64,000 nucleotides of DNA, from NCBI RefSeq assembly GCF_003095395.1, contig NZ_QEIJ01000002.1, positions 434,001 through 498,000 of the forward strand, in the 5' to 3' direction. How positions within the stretch are numbered: the stretch's first letter is position 1; every line of letters starts with the position of its first letter. The DNA is from Microbacterium sp. Gd 4-13 (lineage in GTDB: Bacteria > Actinomycetota > Actinomycetes > Actinomycetales > Microbacteriaceae). The position numbers and the translations under genes are program-made. Of the stretch, positions 1 to 8,083 are shown piece by piece. The notes under the pieces are model-generated. The model did not search any database. It had not been told where the DNA came from and saw only the letters and a list, made by a program, of their open reading frames with translations.

Positions 1-305
1 TGGGCCTGCAGGGGCGGCACGTGCAGGTGGGTCTCCTCGCGGAGGATCCGCGCATCCCCATGTCTGCCGTGATCGCGGGGGAGCTCACCCTGCGCGGATC
101 GCACGGGATGGCAGCATCCGCCTATCCCGAGCTGATCGAGATGGTCGTCTCGGGTGCTCTACGACCGGCGGATCTCATCACGCGGCGCATCGGCCTGGAC
201 GAGGTGCCGGAAGCGATCGCGGAGATGGCCGAGGGTCGCGCCCCCAGCGGGATCACCGTGATCGACGTGGGTGCGCGAGAACGACCCGTGGCTTCGTCCG
301 ACTGA
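1..305 (+). CDS. Zinc-dependent alcohol dehydrogenase family protein, C-terminal part
   Basis: Only the last ~100 residues are in the window; the frame is open from the first bases and stops at 303-305. The visible part (ISAVIAGELTLRGSHGM-like stretch, then a Pro-x-x-Leu-Ile segment and a closing GITVIDVG strand) matches the end of medium-chain zinc alcohol dehydrogenases, where the cofactor-binding fold returns to the catalytic domain. The catalytic zinc ligands and Rossmann motif lie upstream and cannot be seen, so the substrate is unknown. It converges with and overlaps the end of the next gene by 53 bases. Confidence 0.7.
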   Translation, partial: GLQGRHVQVGLLAEDPRIPMSAVIAGELTLRGSHGMAASAYPELIEMVVSGALRPADLITRRIGLDEVPEAIAEMAEGRAPSGITVIDVGARERPVASSD

Positions 306-906
306 GCGCCCACACGACGGCGCCGGAGGCGACGATCGCGGCGATGAGACCGACGATGTGCGCCGTCAGCGACGGGAGCCCGCGCCCGGGGAGCAGGAAC
401 CCGTAGGGCACCCACCCGTCGGTGACCCCGCGGATGAGGACGACCGTGAGCCAGACGGCCGGGTAGGGAAGGAGCACCCACAGCATCCGCCACGGCAGTC
501 GGGGCCGGTCGCCGATGAGGATCCAGCCGAGCAGCATCACGACCGGGAACACCCCGTGGAGCAGAAAGCTCACCCACGGGGGTGCCGAGCCCGTGCCGGG
601 AACGAGGACGTTGTAGACCACGGCGACGACGATCAGGTAGGCCGTCACGACAGCGCGGGCGGTCGTGAGCCAGGACGGGACGGGCCGGCCGGCGACGAGG
701 CGGCCACCGACGGTGCCGAGAACGATCGCGGCGAGCAGGCTCGTCTGGTTCGTGAAGTACCCGAAGAAGTCGAACGGGTTCGAATCGCCGGCTCCGATCC
801 GCAGCGCGTAGGCGTACACGAGCACCAGCACGACAGCTGCGGCGATTCCGACCCTCATCGCCCCGATCGTGCGGCCGCCGACGCGGAGGAGTGGCCGGTG
901 CGTCAC
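253..906 (-). CDS. Pr6Pr-like multispanning membrane protein
   Basis: The protein has about six hydrophobic segments and the signature GYFTNQTSLLAAIVL region seen in Pr6Pr family (FAR-17a/AIG1-like) membrane proteins of actinobacteria. Function in bacteria is not established. I place the start at the GTG at 906 (VTHRPLL), because the longer form from 975 adds a Pro/Arg-rich leader that would run into the upstream region of the 988 gene; an ATG at 858 just before the first membrane segment is another option. The 3' end overlaps the convergent dehydrogenase. Confidence 0.6.
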   Translation of the reverse strand: MTHRPLLRVGGRTIGAMRVGIAAAVVLVLVYAYALRIGAGDSNPFDFFGYFTNQTSLLAAIVLGTVGGRLVAGRPVPSWLTTARAVVTAYLIVVAVVYNVLVPGTGSAPPWVSFLLHGVFPVVMLLGWILIGDRPRLPWRMLWVLLPYPAVWLTVVLIRGVTDGWVPYGFLLPGRGLPSLTAHIVGLIAAIVASGAVVWALSRTKPRVVLAHPRRSR

Positions 907-987
907 GAGCGCCAGCCTACGTCGGCGCGTCGGGGTCCCGAATGGGGTCGTTGGCTGGGGCGATCCGTCTTTCATAGGGTGGCCGGT

Positions 988-1101
988 ATGGATATCGCAT
1001 CGATGATCATGGGCGGCTCGATCGCGTCCATCGCCTGGATCGCGTTCTACCCGTGGGCGAAGCTGCGTCGTCTGCGCGAGCTCGAGGCCGCCGAGGACTG
1101 A
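988..1101 (+). CDS. 37-residue membrane-anchored protein
   Basis: An ATG at 988 opens a 37-codon frame coding for MDIASMIMGGSIASIAWIAF followed by a short charged tail ending in ELEAAED. One hydrophobic helix (residues 4-23) and a basic/acidic cytoplasmic tail fit a small single-pass membrane protein of the kind common in Microbacteriaceae. It lies divergent from the Pr6Pr-like gene. A weak hairpin (gcctcg at 1145-1150 against cgaggc at 1159-1164) lies downstream. No function can be given. Confidence 0.55.
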   Translation: MDIASMIMGGSIASIAWIAFYPWAKLRRLRELEAAED

Positions 1102-1220
1102 CTCCGGCGCAGCGGCGAGCTCGGTCTATGGCTGCGGCGTATGCGCCTCGCTGTGCAACGAGGCGAGGCGGGCCGCGGGTGGTGAGCCATTCGCGTCGAC
1201 CGCACAAGCGAACTCGCTGA

Positions 1221-1335
1221 CAGGGAAAAGCAAAACCCCCGCCATGTAGAAGCTAGGCGAGGGTTTCTGGGATGACTGTAACGGTCATCCGTGTGGCTCC
1301 GACGGGCGTCGATCCCGTGACCTCACGATTTTCAG
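1221..1335. repeat. Left attachment repeat (partial tRNA-Phe 3' half plus terminator)
   Basis: A 115-base segment repeated at 21399-21513. Bases 1293-1335 are identical to 21471-21513, which is the 3' half of tRNA-Phe from the anticodon loop to the discriminator base. Bases 1221-1292 are an imperfect copy of the sequence downstream of the tRNA, including its terminator hairpin. The match stops abruptly at 1336, where the tRNA sequence is replaced by unrelated DNA: this is the distal junction of an element integrated at the tRNA gene. Confidence 0.9.
1233..1266 (-). terminator. Ancestral tRNA-Phe terminator (left copy)
   Basis: Inverted repeat aaacccccgcc (1233-1243) against ggcgagggttt (1256-1266), followed on the minus strand by a T-rich run. 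It is the left counterpart of the perfect hairpin at 21411-21445 and was presumably the tRNA-Phe terminator before integration. Confidence 0.7.
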
Positions 1336-1494
1336 GCCCCCCGGGGTGTGTCTGACCATGTTGAGTCGTCCCCGAGGGTACGGCGGTCGTTCCTAGTTGT
1401 GCTCAGCCGTGCCACAGCGTTTTGCGACGTTTGTGACACCGATGTGTCACGCGGCACAACCGCGAGGTGACTACATTCGACGCAAGGGGGCTAC

Positions 1495-3258
1495 ATGGTC
1501 GGTGCGTCAGCTGTCTATCGCTACACCGAGGAGTTCTGGGGCGACTTCTTCGATACTTCTCTGATCGAACGGATCACGCGCGCGCCGGGCGCGAAGCTTC
1601 GGGAGTACGCCGAGGGGTGGCCGTTCTTCGACTTGGACCCTCCTCTGATGAACCGGGGCGCACTCAGACCGCTGATAGACACGCAACGCGAGTGGGGGGT
1701 GGGGTCGATGACTCCAGAGGGCGCTGCGGAGCGCGATACTTCGTTCGCTCTATTCACCCTTCTGTACGCGCCTGAGATCCTGGTCGATCGAAGCTACGTG
1801 AACGTGTTCGACGGGGTGGAGATCCAGGGATTTGGGAGCGCCTCCTATAAGCAGTTGCAAACGCGAGCGCGGGACCTTGGCGATCGGGTCGGTCGGCTTG
1901 TGCAGGATCTGCACAAGCCGAGAATGGTCTACTTTGCGGGCTTAGCTCCGAGAATCGAGCAGATCAAGAAGGAGGAGACGTTCGCCAAGCGGCTCTTGGG
2001 CGCGCTGTCCTCTGTTGAGGACTCCCTCGCGCCGGATCTCGCAGCCGCCGTCGATGAGCTCAGTGGCGATCTCCCGGAGCGAATTCCCGTGCCTGTTCAC
2101 ATGGCATGGATAACGGGCGGTCGCCCCGGCGACAGCACGGGGGTGTACATTCGGCGACGCGAGATGTACCAGTCCTATTTAGGTGCGCTACGGCTGGCCA
2201 CGCACCGTCCCACGGACCGGGGACATGACGTTTCGATCGAGCGGTCCGTGCGAGAGTTGTCGAGGCGATGCCGATGGTTGGCGCTAAAGCGCGCAGACCT
2301 GGAAGCGGCAGAAGCAGCCGTACCTGCGCACATCTCAAGTGGGTTCGTCGAGCTGTCCCGCCAACACCACAGAGTGTCCGATCAGCTGTCGTTCACTCGA
2401 CGAAGGCTCAGGTTTGAGGGACCGACCCGTGAGCTGATCGGGCACCGGTTGCACCGGATGCAGGTAATCCGACCGTTCGTAGAGGACGGCTCGATCCACT
2501 TTGCCGACCTCGTTTCCGGTGGCCAACGTGCCTTCGCTTTCGATGCAGCGTTGAAAGTCGCTCCGACTCTCTCCGCGGAGGAAATCAGGGAGCTGCCTTC
2601 GTCTGGGGTCTTTCGTGGCGACACCAGCATCGAGGGCCGGTTGGCTGTCGTCACAATCGGACTGGAGGCGTCACTTGAAATGGCGCGCAGGCGGTTTGCG
2701 ACGCCGATCGCGCGCACTCCCATCGAGTCCGCGATTTGGGAACGGGTTGTCGGGGCGCTTGCCGACGACAGAAGGATCGGCGCAGTTAGGCAGCTGGCTC
2801 GCGTCGGTCTGCCTCGCTACAAGGCAGACCATCAGACCCTGATTCGTTTAAGACAACAGAGCGACGTTTTCGCCGGATGGCGGGACTCGCTGGAGAAGGC
2901 GTTAGTCGCAGCCCAAGATATTCCCGACGGGCCTGACGGCACCGCTGACGCCCGTGCGCTCATGTTTCAGGTCTTGGAGGACAGCATTGCGTCGTTCCCG
3001 ATCGAGGAGCGAAAAAGCGCGGTCCTGCGCTCCCTTCGTGAGGGAGCGATGACTTTTTCGCTGTCCGGGCTTGTCGGCGCGGGTTTGGGTGTCGCGACAG
3101 GTCAAACCCTGGAGGCTGCCGCCGTGGGGACCGCCACCGGCGCAGTTGGTGGAGCCGGTGTCGAAGCAGTTCGGGCTTACCACGCCTCTATGCGGCAGTC
3201 ACGGAACGGCCGGCTTCTTCGCGACGTCTACCTCGGCATGTACTTGGAGACTGACTGA
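1495..3258 (+). CDS. Unknown 587-aa protein with glycine-rich C-terminal hydrophobic segment
   Basis: The ATG at 1495 is preceded by AAGGGGG, a good ribosome-binding site. I do not recognise the protein. It is basic and largely helical, with a region rich in Arg and Gln (about residues 240-340). Near the C-terminus a glycine/alanine-rich stretch around residues 527-560 (LSGLVGAGLGVATG followed by VGTATGAVGGAG) could form a membrane hairpin or glycine-zipper. It is the first gene inside the element and converges on the helicase gene at 3398. A membrane-acting effector is possible but only inferred. Confidence 0.6.
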   Translation: MVGASAVYRYTEEFWGDFFDTSLIERITRAPGAKLREYAEGWPFFDLDPPLMNRGALRPLIDTQREWGVGSMTPEGAAERDTSFALFTLLYAPEILVDRSYVNVFDGVEIQGFGSASYKQLQTRARDLGDRVGRLVQDLHKPRMVYFAGLAPRIEQIKKEETFAKRLLGALSSVEDSLAPDLAAAVDELSGDLPERIPVPVHMAWITGGRPGDSTGVYIRRREMYQSYLGALRLATHRPTDRGHDVSIERSVRELSRRCRWLALKRADLEAAEAAVPAHISSGFVELSRQHHRVSDQLSFTRRRLRFEGPTRELIGHRLHRMQVIRPFVEDGSIHFADLVSGGQRAFAFDAALKVAPTLSAEEIRELPSSGVFRGDTSIEGRLAVVTIGLEASLEMARRRFATPIARTPIESAIWERVVGALADDRRIGAVRQLARVGLPRYKADHQTLIRLRQQSDVFAGWRDSLEKALVAAQDIPDGPDGTADARALMFQVLEDSIASFPIEERKSAVLRSLREGAMTFSLSGLVGAGLGVATGQTLEAAAVGTATGAVGGAGVEAVRAYHASMRQSRNGRLLRDVYLGMYLETD

Positions 3259-3397
3259 CCCGCGGTGGCATCAGCCGAGACGTCCCCGATGCATCTTGCG
3301 CCCGGTGAGAGTGGTGCCATTCTGCAGAAGCACCATATGGAGCCTCGCCAGGTCTGCTGAGTCATAAACGCGCGGGGCCGAGCGTTCGCAGTCGCTT

Positions 3398-6142
3398 CTA
3401 GATACGGCCCCGTGACTTCGCAAGTTTGGGACGATTCGAGACCGGTGTCACTCCGCGGCGTGCGCGTAGGAGCGCTTCATCCTTCGAGTTCTCGCGGATC
3501 GCAAGCCGACTCAACATACGTTGCTGCGCTTCCGCGGACCAATACAACTTCAGCTTCTTTCGCGCCCTCGTGATGGCGGTGTACAAGATCGCGTGCGAGA
3601 TGTTCTCCTCGTTCGCGTCCGTGATTACGACCTTGACAGAGTCGTACTCCAGGCCCTGGGCCTTATGGATGGAAACGGCGTAGGCAATCTGGAACGGCAC
3701 CAGTGTGACAGACGCATCGTCATCCTCATCAGTTGTCTGGCGTTGCGAGACCTCGAACTGAACCACAGAGTTTCCGAGCCAGCGGAGGTCCGTGAACCGA
3801 ACGTCTGACTCCTTCACTTCCCGGTCTATGTCCACATCGAACGTGATGCGGCCTGCTTCCTTTTGAATGCCAACGATCGTGCCCTTCAGATTGTTGAAGA
3901 TGACGTCGCCGAACCGTGTGGTGTCGTGAAAGAGGATCGGATCATCGACCTTGAAGATTGCCTCGTCCCACTCGACTGCGGGATGGGGGTTACTTGCCTG
4001 GAGGAAGCGGTTAACGTTATTGATCCCGTAGAGCCCGTCGTAGTTGAGGCAAAGCACGATCTCATCGTCCTCGCGTTGCTCAAAGAGGGAGTCCCCTAGT
4101 GGTGCGGCGTACTCGCTGTGCGAAATTGCTTCCTCGATGCGATCGTCCAAGTTCCGCACACGGTCCCAGAGTGTCAGCAGAGCGGCATCGCTCGTGCGAA
4201 ACGGCTTTGTGAGTTCGAACACTGACTCGGCGGGGATGTAGGACCGGATTGTGGAGAACCAGTTACCAAACTCAATGGACTCGATCTGGTACACGTCCCC
4301 GACGAGCACCAGTAGGTCGAACGACGTGGTTTCGAGAACTTTCAGCAGGCTTGCGTTGCTGACGGTGCTGCACTCGTCGATAACGAGGACGTCGTAGCGC
4401 ACGCCACTACCCCCGCGGCGCACGTGCGATGTGATGGTGCTGAACGTCGAGTTCGCAGCCTTCACCCGGTGCTCGAGATTGTCCACCGCTGGGTTGGTGT
4501 GCGCGAGGAACAGCTTTTGCTTGTTGGAGAAGTAGCGTGCGATGTGATTGACCATCGTGGACTTGCCGGTACCTGCGGCTCCATAGATCAGCGCCACTCT
4601 CGATTGCTCAAAGAGGGCCGTGAGAGCGGCGGACTTGAGCGGGTCGTCGAAGTCATTGGGGTTGGCATTGATCCAGGCGAGGACATTGGTGCTGTGGTTC
4701 GGTACGCCGCTCGAGGAGATCGCCTGTAGCTCGTCGATGATTGCGACCGTGCCATCTTCGTATCCGACGATGAAGACATGACCCTTGTCGCGGACAAGCT
4801 TTCGCGGCGCGTGCCGATCCGTTGGCGGAAGCAGCCCGTTGTAAGTCGCGATGAGAAGGTCGAGGTCTTTGAACCCAGACAAGTCGGAGTCGGCTGTATA
4901 AATCACCCCGTGATGTTGAACGTTGGTCTCAATGCGACGCGCCAGCAGCTCGTGTTCTCGTCCCTTTGGGGTGATCGCTTCGAGTACATCCGCGAAGCGG
5001 GGGTTGTGGCCGCGGGGGGACGTGCAAAACGGCATCGTGTCGAACGGCTTGCTCTTGGACGTGATCCTCAGTCCCGACATCCAGTAATTTGGGGAACTTT
5101 CCCGCTGAGCCTTGATCACTTCGTTCCTCATGCGCAGCAGAAGGTAGCGCAGTACCCGCGACCCGGGCGCATCCTGACGAATCAGGTCGCGAGCCCTATC
5201 CAAGGCCTCAAAGATCAGGGGGGAACCCTTGATGCCACGCAGTGCCCAAGTTCTCACCTGGTCGTAGGCACCGTCCGTGAGGTCTACAAGGTCCAGGAGG
5301 CTAGAGCGGGTGGTCGTCAGGTACTGCATCAAGTTGCGGTACTCGGTCTGCGAGGTTGATACCTTGCCTGTGGTTGGGGCGAGCAGCGAGCGGAAGTTAT
5401 CAAACTCGCACGGGCGGATGGACACCGCCCACGTACGGATCAGGGTTATCGGCATGGTCCGACCGAAGACCTCGATGGTGTCGGTCGATAGTTCGAGGTT
5501 TGCCGCGTATTTGTCCGTTATGTCTATGTCGGTGAAGGCGATCTTTCGATCAAACTTGTTGGTCCGGTTGTGGGCAACAGAGAAGGTTGCTTCGTAGTAG
5601 ATGCGCCCCTCGACAAAAAATGGCCGGGAACTGTGAACGTAGTACCGCTCCACTCGCGGCTCTCTCGCGCTGAGTGTCAGCCGGTCGTCGACTCGTGCGG
5701 CGATCTTGCTGTGGTACTCACGCATCGCCGGATCGGTGTTCAGCGGGAACTTCTGCAGGTTCTGAAGAATGGCAACGCCCAACTCGGCTTCAGCCAGGTC
5801 CCGCGTCCGGAGCATGTACTCGTAGTACTTGAGCATCAGCCGTTCGGAGGGGTCGCGATCCATCGTGTAGTGCGACACGCTTGCCTGCAGTTGGTCGTGA
5901 AACCGTACTAGCACCCGGAATTTTGCTCTCGGTCTGACAGCCTTGCTCGCGAGTCCGACTTTCTCCCAGTGGAAGTCGGCGGCTGCATCGCCACTCGCGA
6001 CCCACACCAGGAGCCCCTCGACCAGGTTGCGAAGCTGGCTCAGTACGTTCTGAGACAGGAATCCTCGGTCGTTTGGCCACGTTTCGATGTTTTGTGCGAT
6101 CACGCTGTCCGCGTTGAGTACCTGTTGCGTTACGGTCGCCAT
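3398..6142 (-). CDS. Superfamily 1 (RecD/Pif1-like) helicase with long unknown N-terminal region
   Basis: ATP-dependent DNA or RNA helicase core in the second half, numbered from the GTG one codon upstream: Walker A GAAGTGKS (~522-529), motif Ia AHTNPAVDNL (~549-558), motif II VIDEC (~588-592), motif III VGDVYQ (~615-620), motif V SIHKAQGLE (~825-833) and motif VI YTAITRARK (~855-863). The first ~500 residues match nothing I know and contain beta-rich stretches. I use the ATG at 6142; a GTG directly before it could also serve, with GGGGGG upstream. A 16-bp perfect palindrome (6156-6171) lies just upstream. A stand-alone SF1 helicase with an extra N-terminal module in a defence island suggests an anti-phage role, which is inference. 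Confidence 0.75.
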   Translation of the reverse strand: MATVTQQVLNADSVIAQNIETWPNDRGFLSQNVLSQLRNLVEGLLVWVASGDAAADFHWEKVGLASKAVRPRAKFRVLVRFHDQLQASVSHYTMDRDPSERLMLKYYEYMLRTRDLAEAELGVAILQNLQKFPLNTDPAMREYHSKIAARVDDRLTLSAREPRVERYYVHSSRPFFVEGRIYYEATFSVAHNRTNKFDRKIAFTDIDITDKYAANLELSTDTIEVFGRTMPITLIRTWAVSIRPCEFDNFRSLLAPTTGKVSTSQTEYRNLMQYLTTTRSSLLDLVDLTDGAYDQVRTWALRGIKGSPLIFEALDRARDLIRQDAPGSRVLRYLLLRMRNEVIKAQRESSPNYWMSGLRITSKSKPFDTMPFCTSPRGHNPRFADVLEAITPKGREHELLARRIETNVQHHGVIYTADSDLSGFKDLDLLIATYNGLLPPTDRHAPRKLVRDKGHVFIVGYEDGTVAIIDELQAISSSGVPNHSTNVLAWINANPNDFDDPLKSAALTALFEQSRVALIYGAAGTGKSTMVNHIARYFSNKQKLFLAHTNPAVDNLEHRVKAANSTFSTITSHVRRGGSGVRYDVLVIDECSTVSNASLLKVLETTSFDLLVLVGDVYQIESIEFGNWFSTIRSYIPAESVFELTKPFRTSDAALLTLWDRVRNLDDRIEEAISHSEYAAPLGDSLFEQREDDEIVLCLNYDGLYGINNVNRFLQASNPHPAVEWDEAIFKVDDPILFHDTTRFGDVIFNNLKGTIVGIQKEAGRITFDVDIDREVKESDVRFTDLRWLGNSVVQFEVSQRQTTDEDDDASVTLVPFQIAYAVSIHKAQGLEYDSVKVVITDANEENISHAILYTAITRARKKLKLYWSAEAQQRMLSRLAIRENSKDEALLRARRGVTPVSNRPKLAKSRGRI

Positions 6143-6155
6143 CACTACCCCCCCC

Positions 6156-6171
6156 AGGTCGACGTCGACCT
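6156..6171. promoter_or_regulatory. Perfect 16-bp palindrome upstream of helicase gene
   Basis: AGGTCGACGTCGACCT reads the same on both strands and ends 14 bases before the helicase ATG. Its position suggests an operator overlapping the leader. Another short palindrome, gagcatgctc, and a direct repeat of caggagc lie a little further upstream (6186-6211). The remaining bases to 6369 contain no gene I can support. Confidence 0.45.
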
Positions 6172-6369
6172 ACATGCTCGCCAGAACAGGAGCTTATCCA
6201 GGAGCATGCTCTTTGTGCAGCTAAAGGCGGCGATCTTGGTAGCCACGAGGGACCCCGATCCGGACGGCGCAGGGCACAGTATTTCCGTTTCCGCTAGCAG
6301 CCCACGGATAGCGGTGGTAGTCGAGGTCAGCCCACCCGGGTCGGGGGCGAACCGTGGGGGTCGTTCTTC

Positions 6370-6942
6370 CTATTGAATTCCGAAGTGCGCCCGGACAGCC
6401 TTTTCGAGCTCCTCGCTGCTACGCGCCAGCTCCCTCGCCGCTTTTTCAACGGCTTGCCTTCCTTGGGCTTCCATGAGGAACGTGGCGTAGTGGTAGGTCT
6501 CTGTGGCCGCGTTACGCACAGCCAGGGGGGCGATCAGTTGGATGGTCGTGAACTCCTCATTGAACGCTGAGAACGTATCGGAGAGCGTACTGAGTGTCGG
6601 CTTTGCGACGGGCAACGGATCGACAGGCTCCCCCCGCTGCATTTGATCGACAGCTAGCTCCGTGTACGTTCGCGTCCAAGTCTCGTGATCGTAGGCGGCG
6701 CTATTCAGCTGCCGCACAAGCGTGATCATGGTCGATGATCGGCTGAGTAAGTTTTGATCCCACTGATATGAACGCTCTCGTGTTGCCTTGCGCTCGTCCT
6801 GCAGCCGGTTGAACCAGAAGCCGAGAACCGCGCCAAGGATGAGGAAGGCGCCCGCAATCGCCGGTACGCCCCACCACGGGGCCGTCTCCCCGCTGCCCGT
6901 AATCTCGATAAGTATTGGCGTCCGCGTCGGCGTCGGGTGCAT
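6370..6942 (-). CDS. Single-pass membrane protein with cytoplasmic helical domain
   Basis: The start is set at the ATG at 6942 (MHPTPT). An outside N-terminus of ~22 residues is followed by one hydrophobic segment (WWGVPAIAGAFLILGAVLGF) and then a charged helical domain of ~140 residues with NRLQDERKATRER directly after the membrane. No known domain is recognised. Its start is only ~33 bases from the start of the divergent 6976 gene, so the two probably share a control region and may work together. Confidence 0.6.
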   Translation of the reverse strand: MHPTPTRTPILIEITGSGETAPWWGVPAIAGAFLILGAVLGFWFNRLQDERKATRERSYQWDQNLLSRSSTMITLVRQLNSAAYDHETWTRTYTELAVDQMQRGEPVDPLPVAKPTLSTLSDTFSAFNEEFTTIQLIAPLAVRNAATETYHYATFLMEAQGRQAVEKAARELARSSEELEKAVRAHFGIQ

Positions 6943-6975
6943 GGCCACAATCTAGCGGGCAGCTACAGTGCTGAT

Positions 6976-7719
6976 GTGGCGGACAAAGATGAGCAGCCGG
7001 GCGATCGGCGAACAGGCTATCGGAACGTTGGGGTGCACGGGAAAGCCACCCGTGGCTCGAAGTCCGGCCAGTACGAGTCTGTCGACCCGCGTGGCGGGTA
7101 TGAGATAGCCCTCACCTCGTCCGGCGCACTCCGCATTCCGGGCTACGGAACACCGAGGAACCTTCCGCGAGTACGCGACACGGACAAGTCGAGCCGGCAC
7201 CCGCTGCGACGTCGGGTAGCAAGAATTTACATCGGCACTGATGATGCTTACCAAGCCATGCGGGTCGTGCTCGCTTTTCAAGCCTTACTGAAAGATCTCG
7301 GCGCCGAGGCTCTGGAGATCACAGACGTCAAGCCTGGCTCCATACTGCTCACCATCAAACAGTGGAGCCGGAGCTTCGCGCAAAAGCGCAAAGTGCGCGT
7401 CCTGGCGACCCAGCTGTTGCAGGTTGCTGAGTCGATGACTGTCGAGAAGGCGCAGGCGGAGAACACCGCGCTTCACTCCAAGTCGGTTGCCGGTATGGCT
7501 GACTCGACGAAACACCTTAAGTCCTTCTCATTTGACTCCGGACCGCTCCAGTACGTGCAATACGAAGACGAGAATGGAGACCAGCATGGTCGGGCGCGTG
7601 TGCTGAACTCGAAGGAGATTGCCTCAAACCGGCTGGGTGACGATCTCCTCAGCGATCCGAGCCGCATGTTCAAGCAGCTAGAGGGCAAGCCCGGAACCAT
7701 GGATGCAATTAGCGACTAG
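6976..7719 (+). CDS. Unknown soluble protein, 247 aa
   Basis: The likely start is the GTG at 6976 (VADKDEQPG); the frame is open further upstream but a longer start would overlap the divergent gene. The N-terminal ~75 residues are basic and low in structure. A folded middle part follows, with IYIGTDDAYQAMRVVLAFQ, then LEITDVKPGSILLTIK and a basic helix. The alpha/beta strand pattern with a PGS turn recalls small adaptor-like domains near the termini of immune and STAND-type proteins, but I cannot assign it. It is divergently paired with the membrane protein at 6370-6942. Confidence 0.55.
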   Translation: MADKDEQPGDRRTGYRNVGVHGKATRGSKSGQYESVDPRGGYEIALTSSGALRIPGYGTPRNLPRVRDTDKSSRHPLRRRVARIYIGTDDAYQAMRVVLAFQALLKDLGAEALEITDVKPGSILLTIKQWSRSFAQKRKVRVLATQLLQVAESMTVEKAQAENTALHSKSVAGMADSTKHLKSFSFDSGPLQYVQYEDENGDQHGRARVLNSKEIASNRLGDDLLSDPSRMFKQLEGKPGTMDAISD

Positions 7720-8083
7720 CTGCTACGGGACCCGTTGCGTCTATCGGTCGGCACTGGCGCTTTGGGATCGATCTGTGGTGCCCCAGCGCGCCGGTGCGCT
7801 TACCGCACACGAGCTCTTCATACCGCTGTCGAGAAAGGTGTAGCCTGCGACAATGTTAGGCAGAGCAGCCTGCTGCACGACCGCACCACTGAAACCATTC
7901 GCAAAGCGATCTCTGGCGGATCGTTCATGGGGTCGAGCTTGACCTACTCACTCCCCTCGAGGTCGAGCCGGAGTACTACGCTGACCTCGAATCAGCCAAC
8001 CCTATACCCGCCGGATAGGTCTCCCCATAGGCGCGCAAGCCGTTCTGGTTTGTGCCCTCAAAGAACGCAAGAGAGGACGCGGT
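7720..8083 (+). other. Gene-free 364-bp stretch with coding-like fragments, possible decayed gene
   Basis: No intact gene is supported. One frame at 7893-8018 reads HGVELDLLTPLEVEPEYYAD and on to a stop, with no start codon. A second frame from about 8015 reads GAQAVLVCALKERKRGRG and runs straight into the start of the next gene. Joined by a frameshift near 8015, the two would make one sensible small protein, so this may be a broken small gene. The evidence is only the protein-like composition. Confidence 0.3.

Noticed and set aside
1294..1335. A possible tRNA gene at the left repeat
   Set aside because: Only the 3' half from the anticodon loop is present; the 5' half and acceptor partner are missing.
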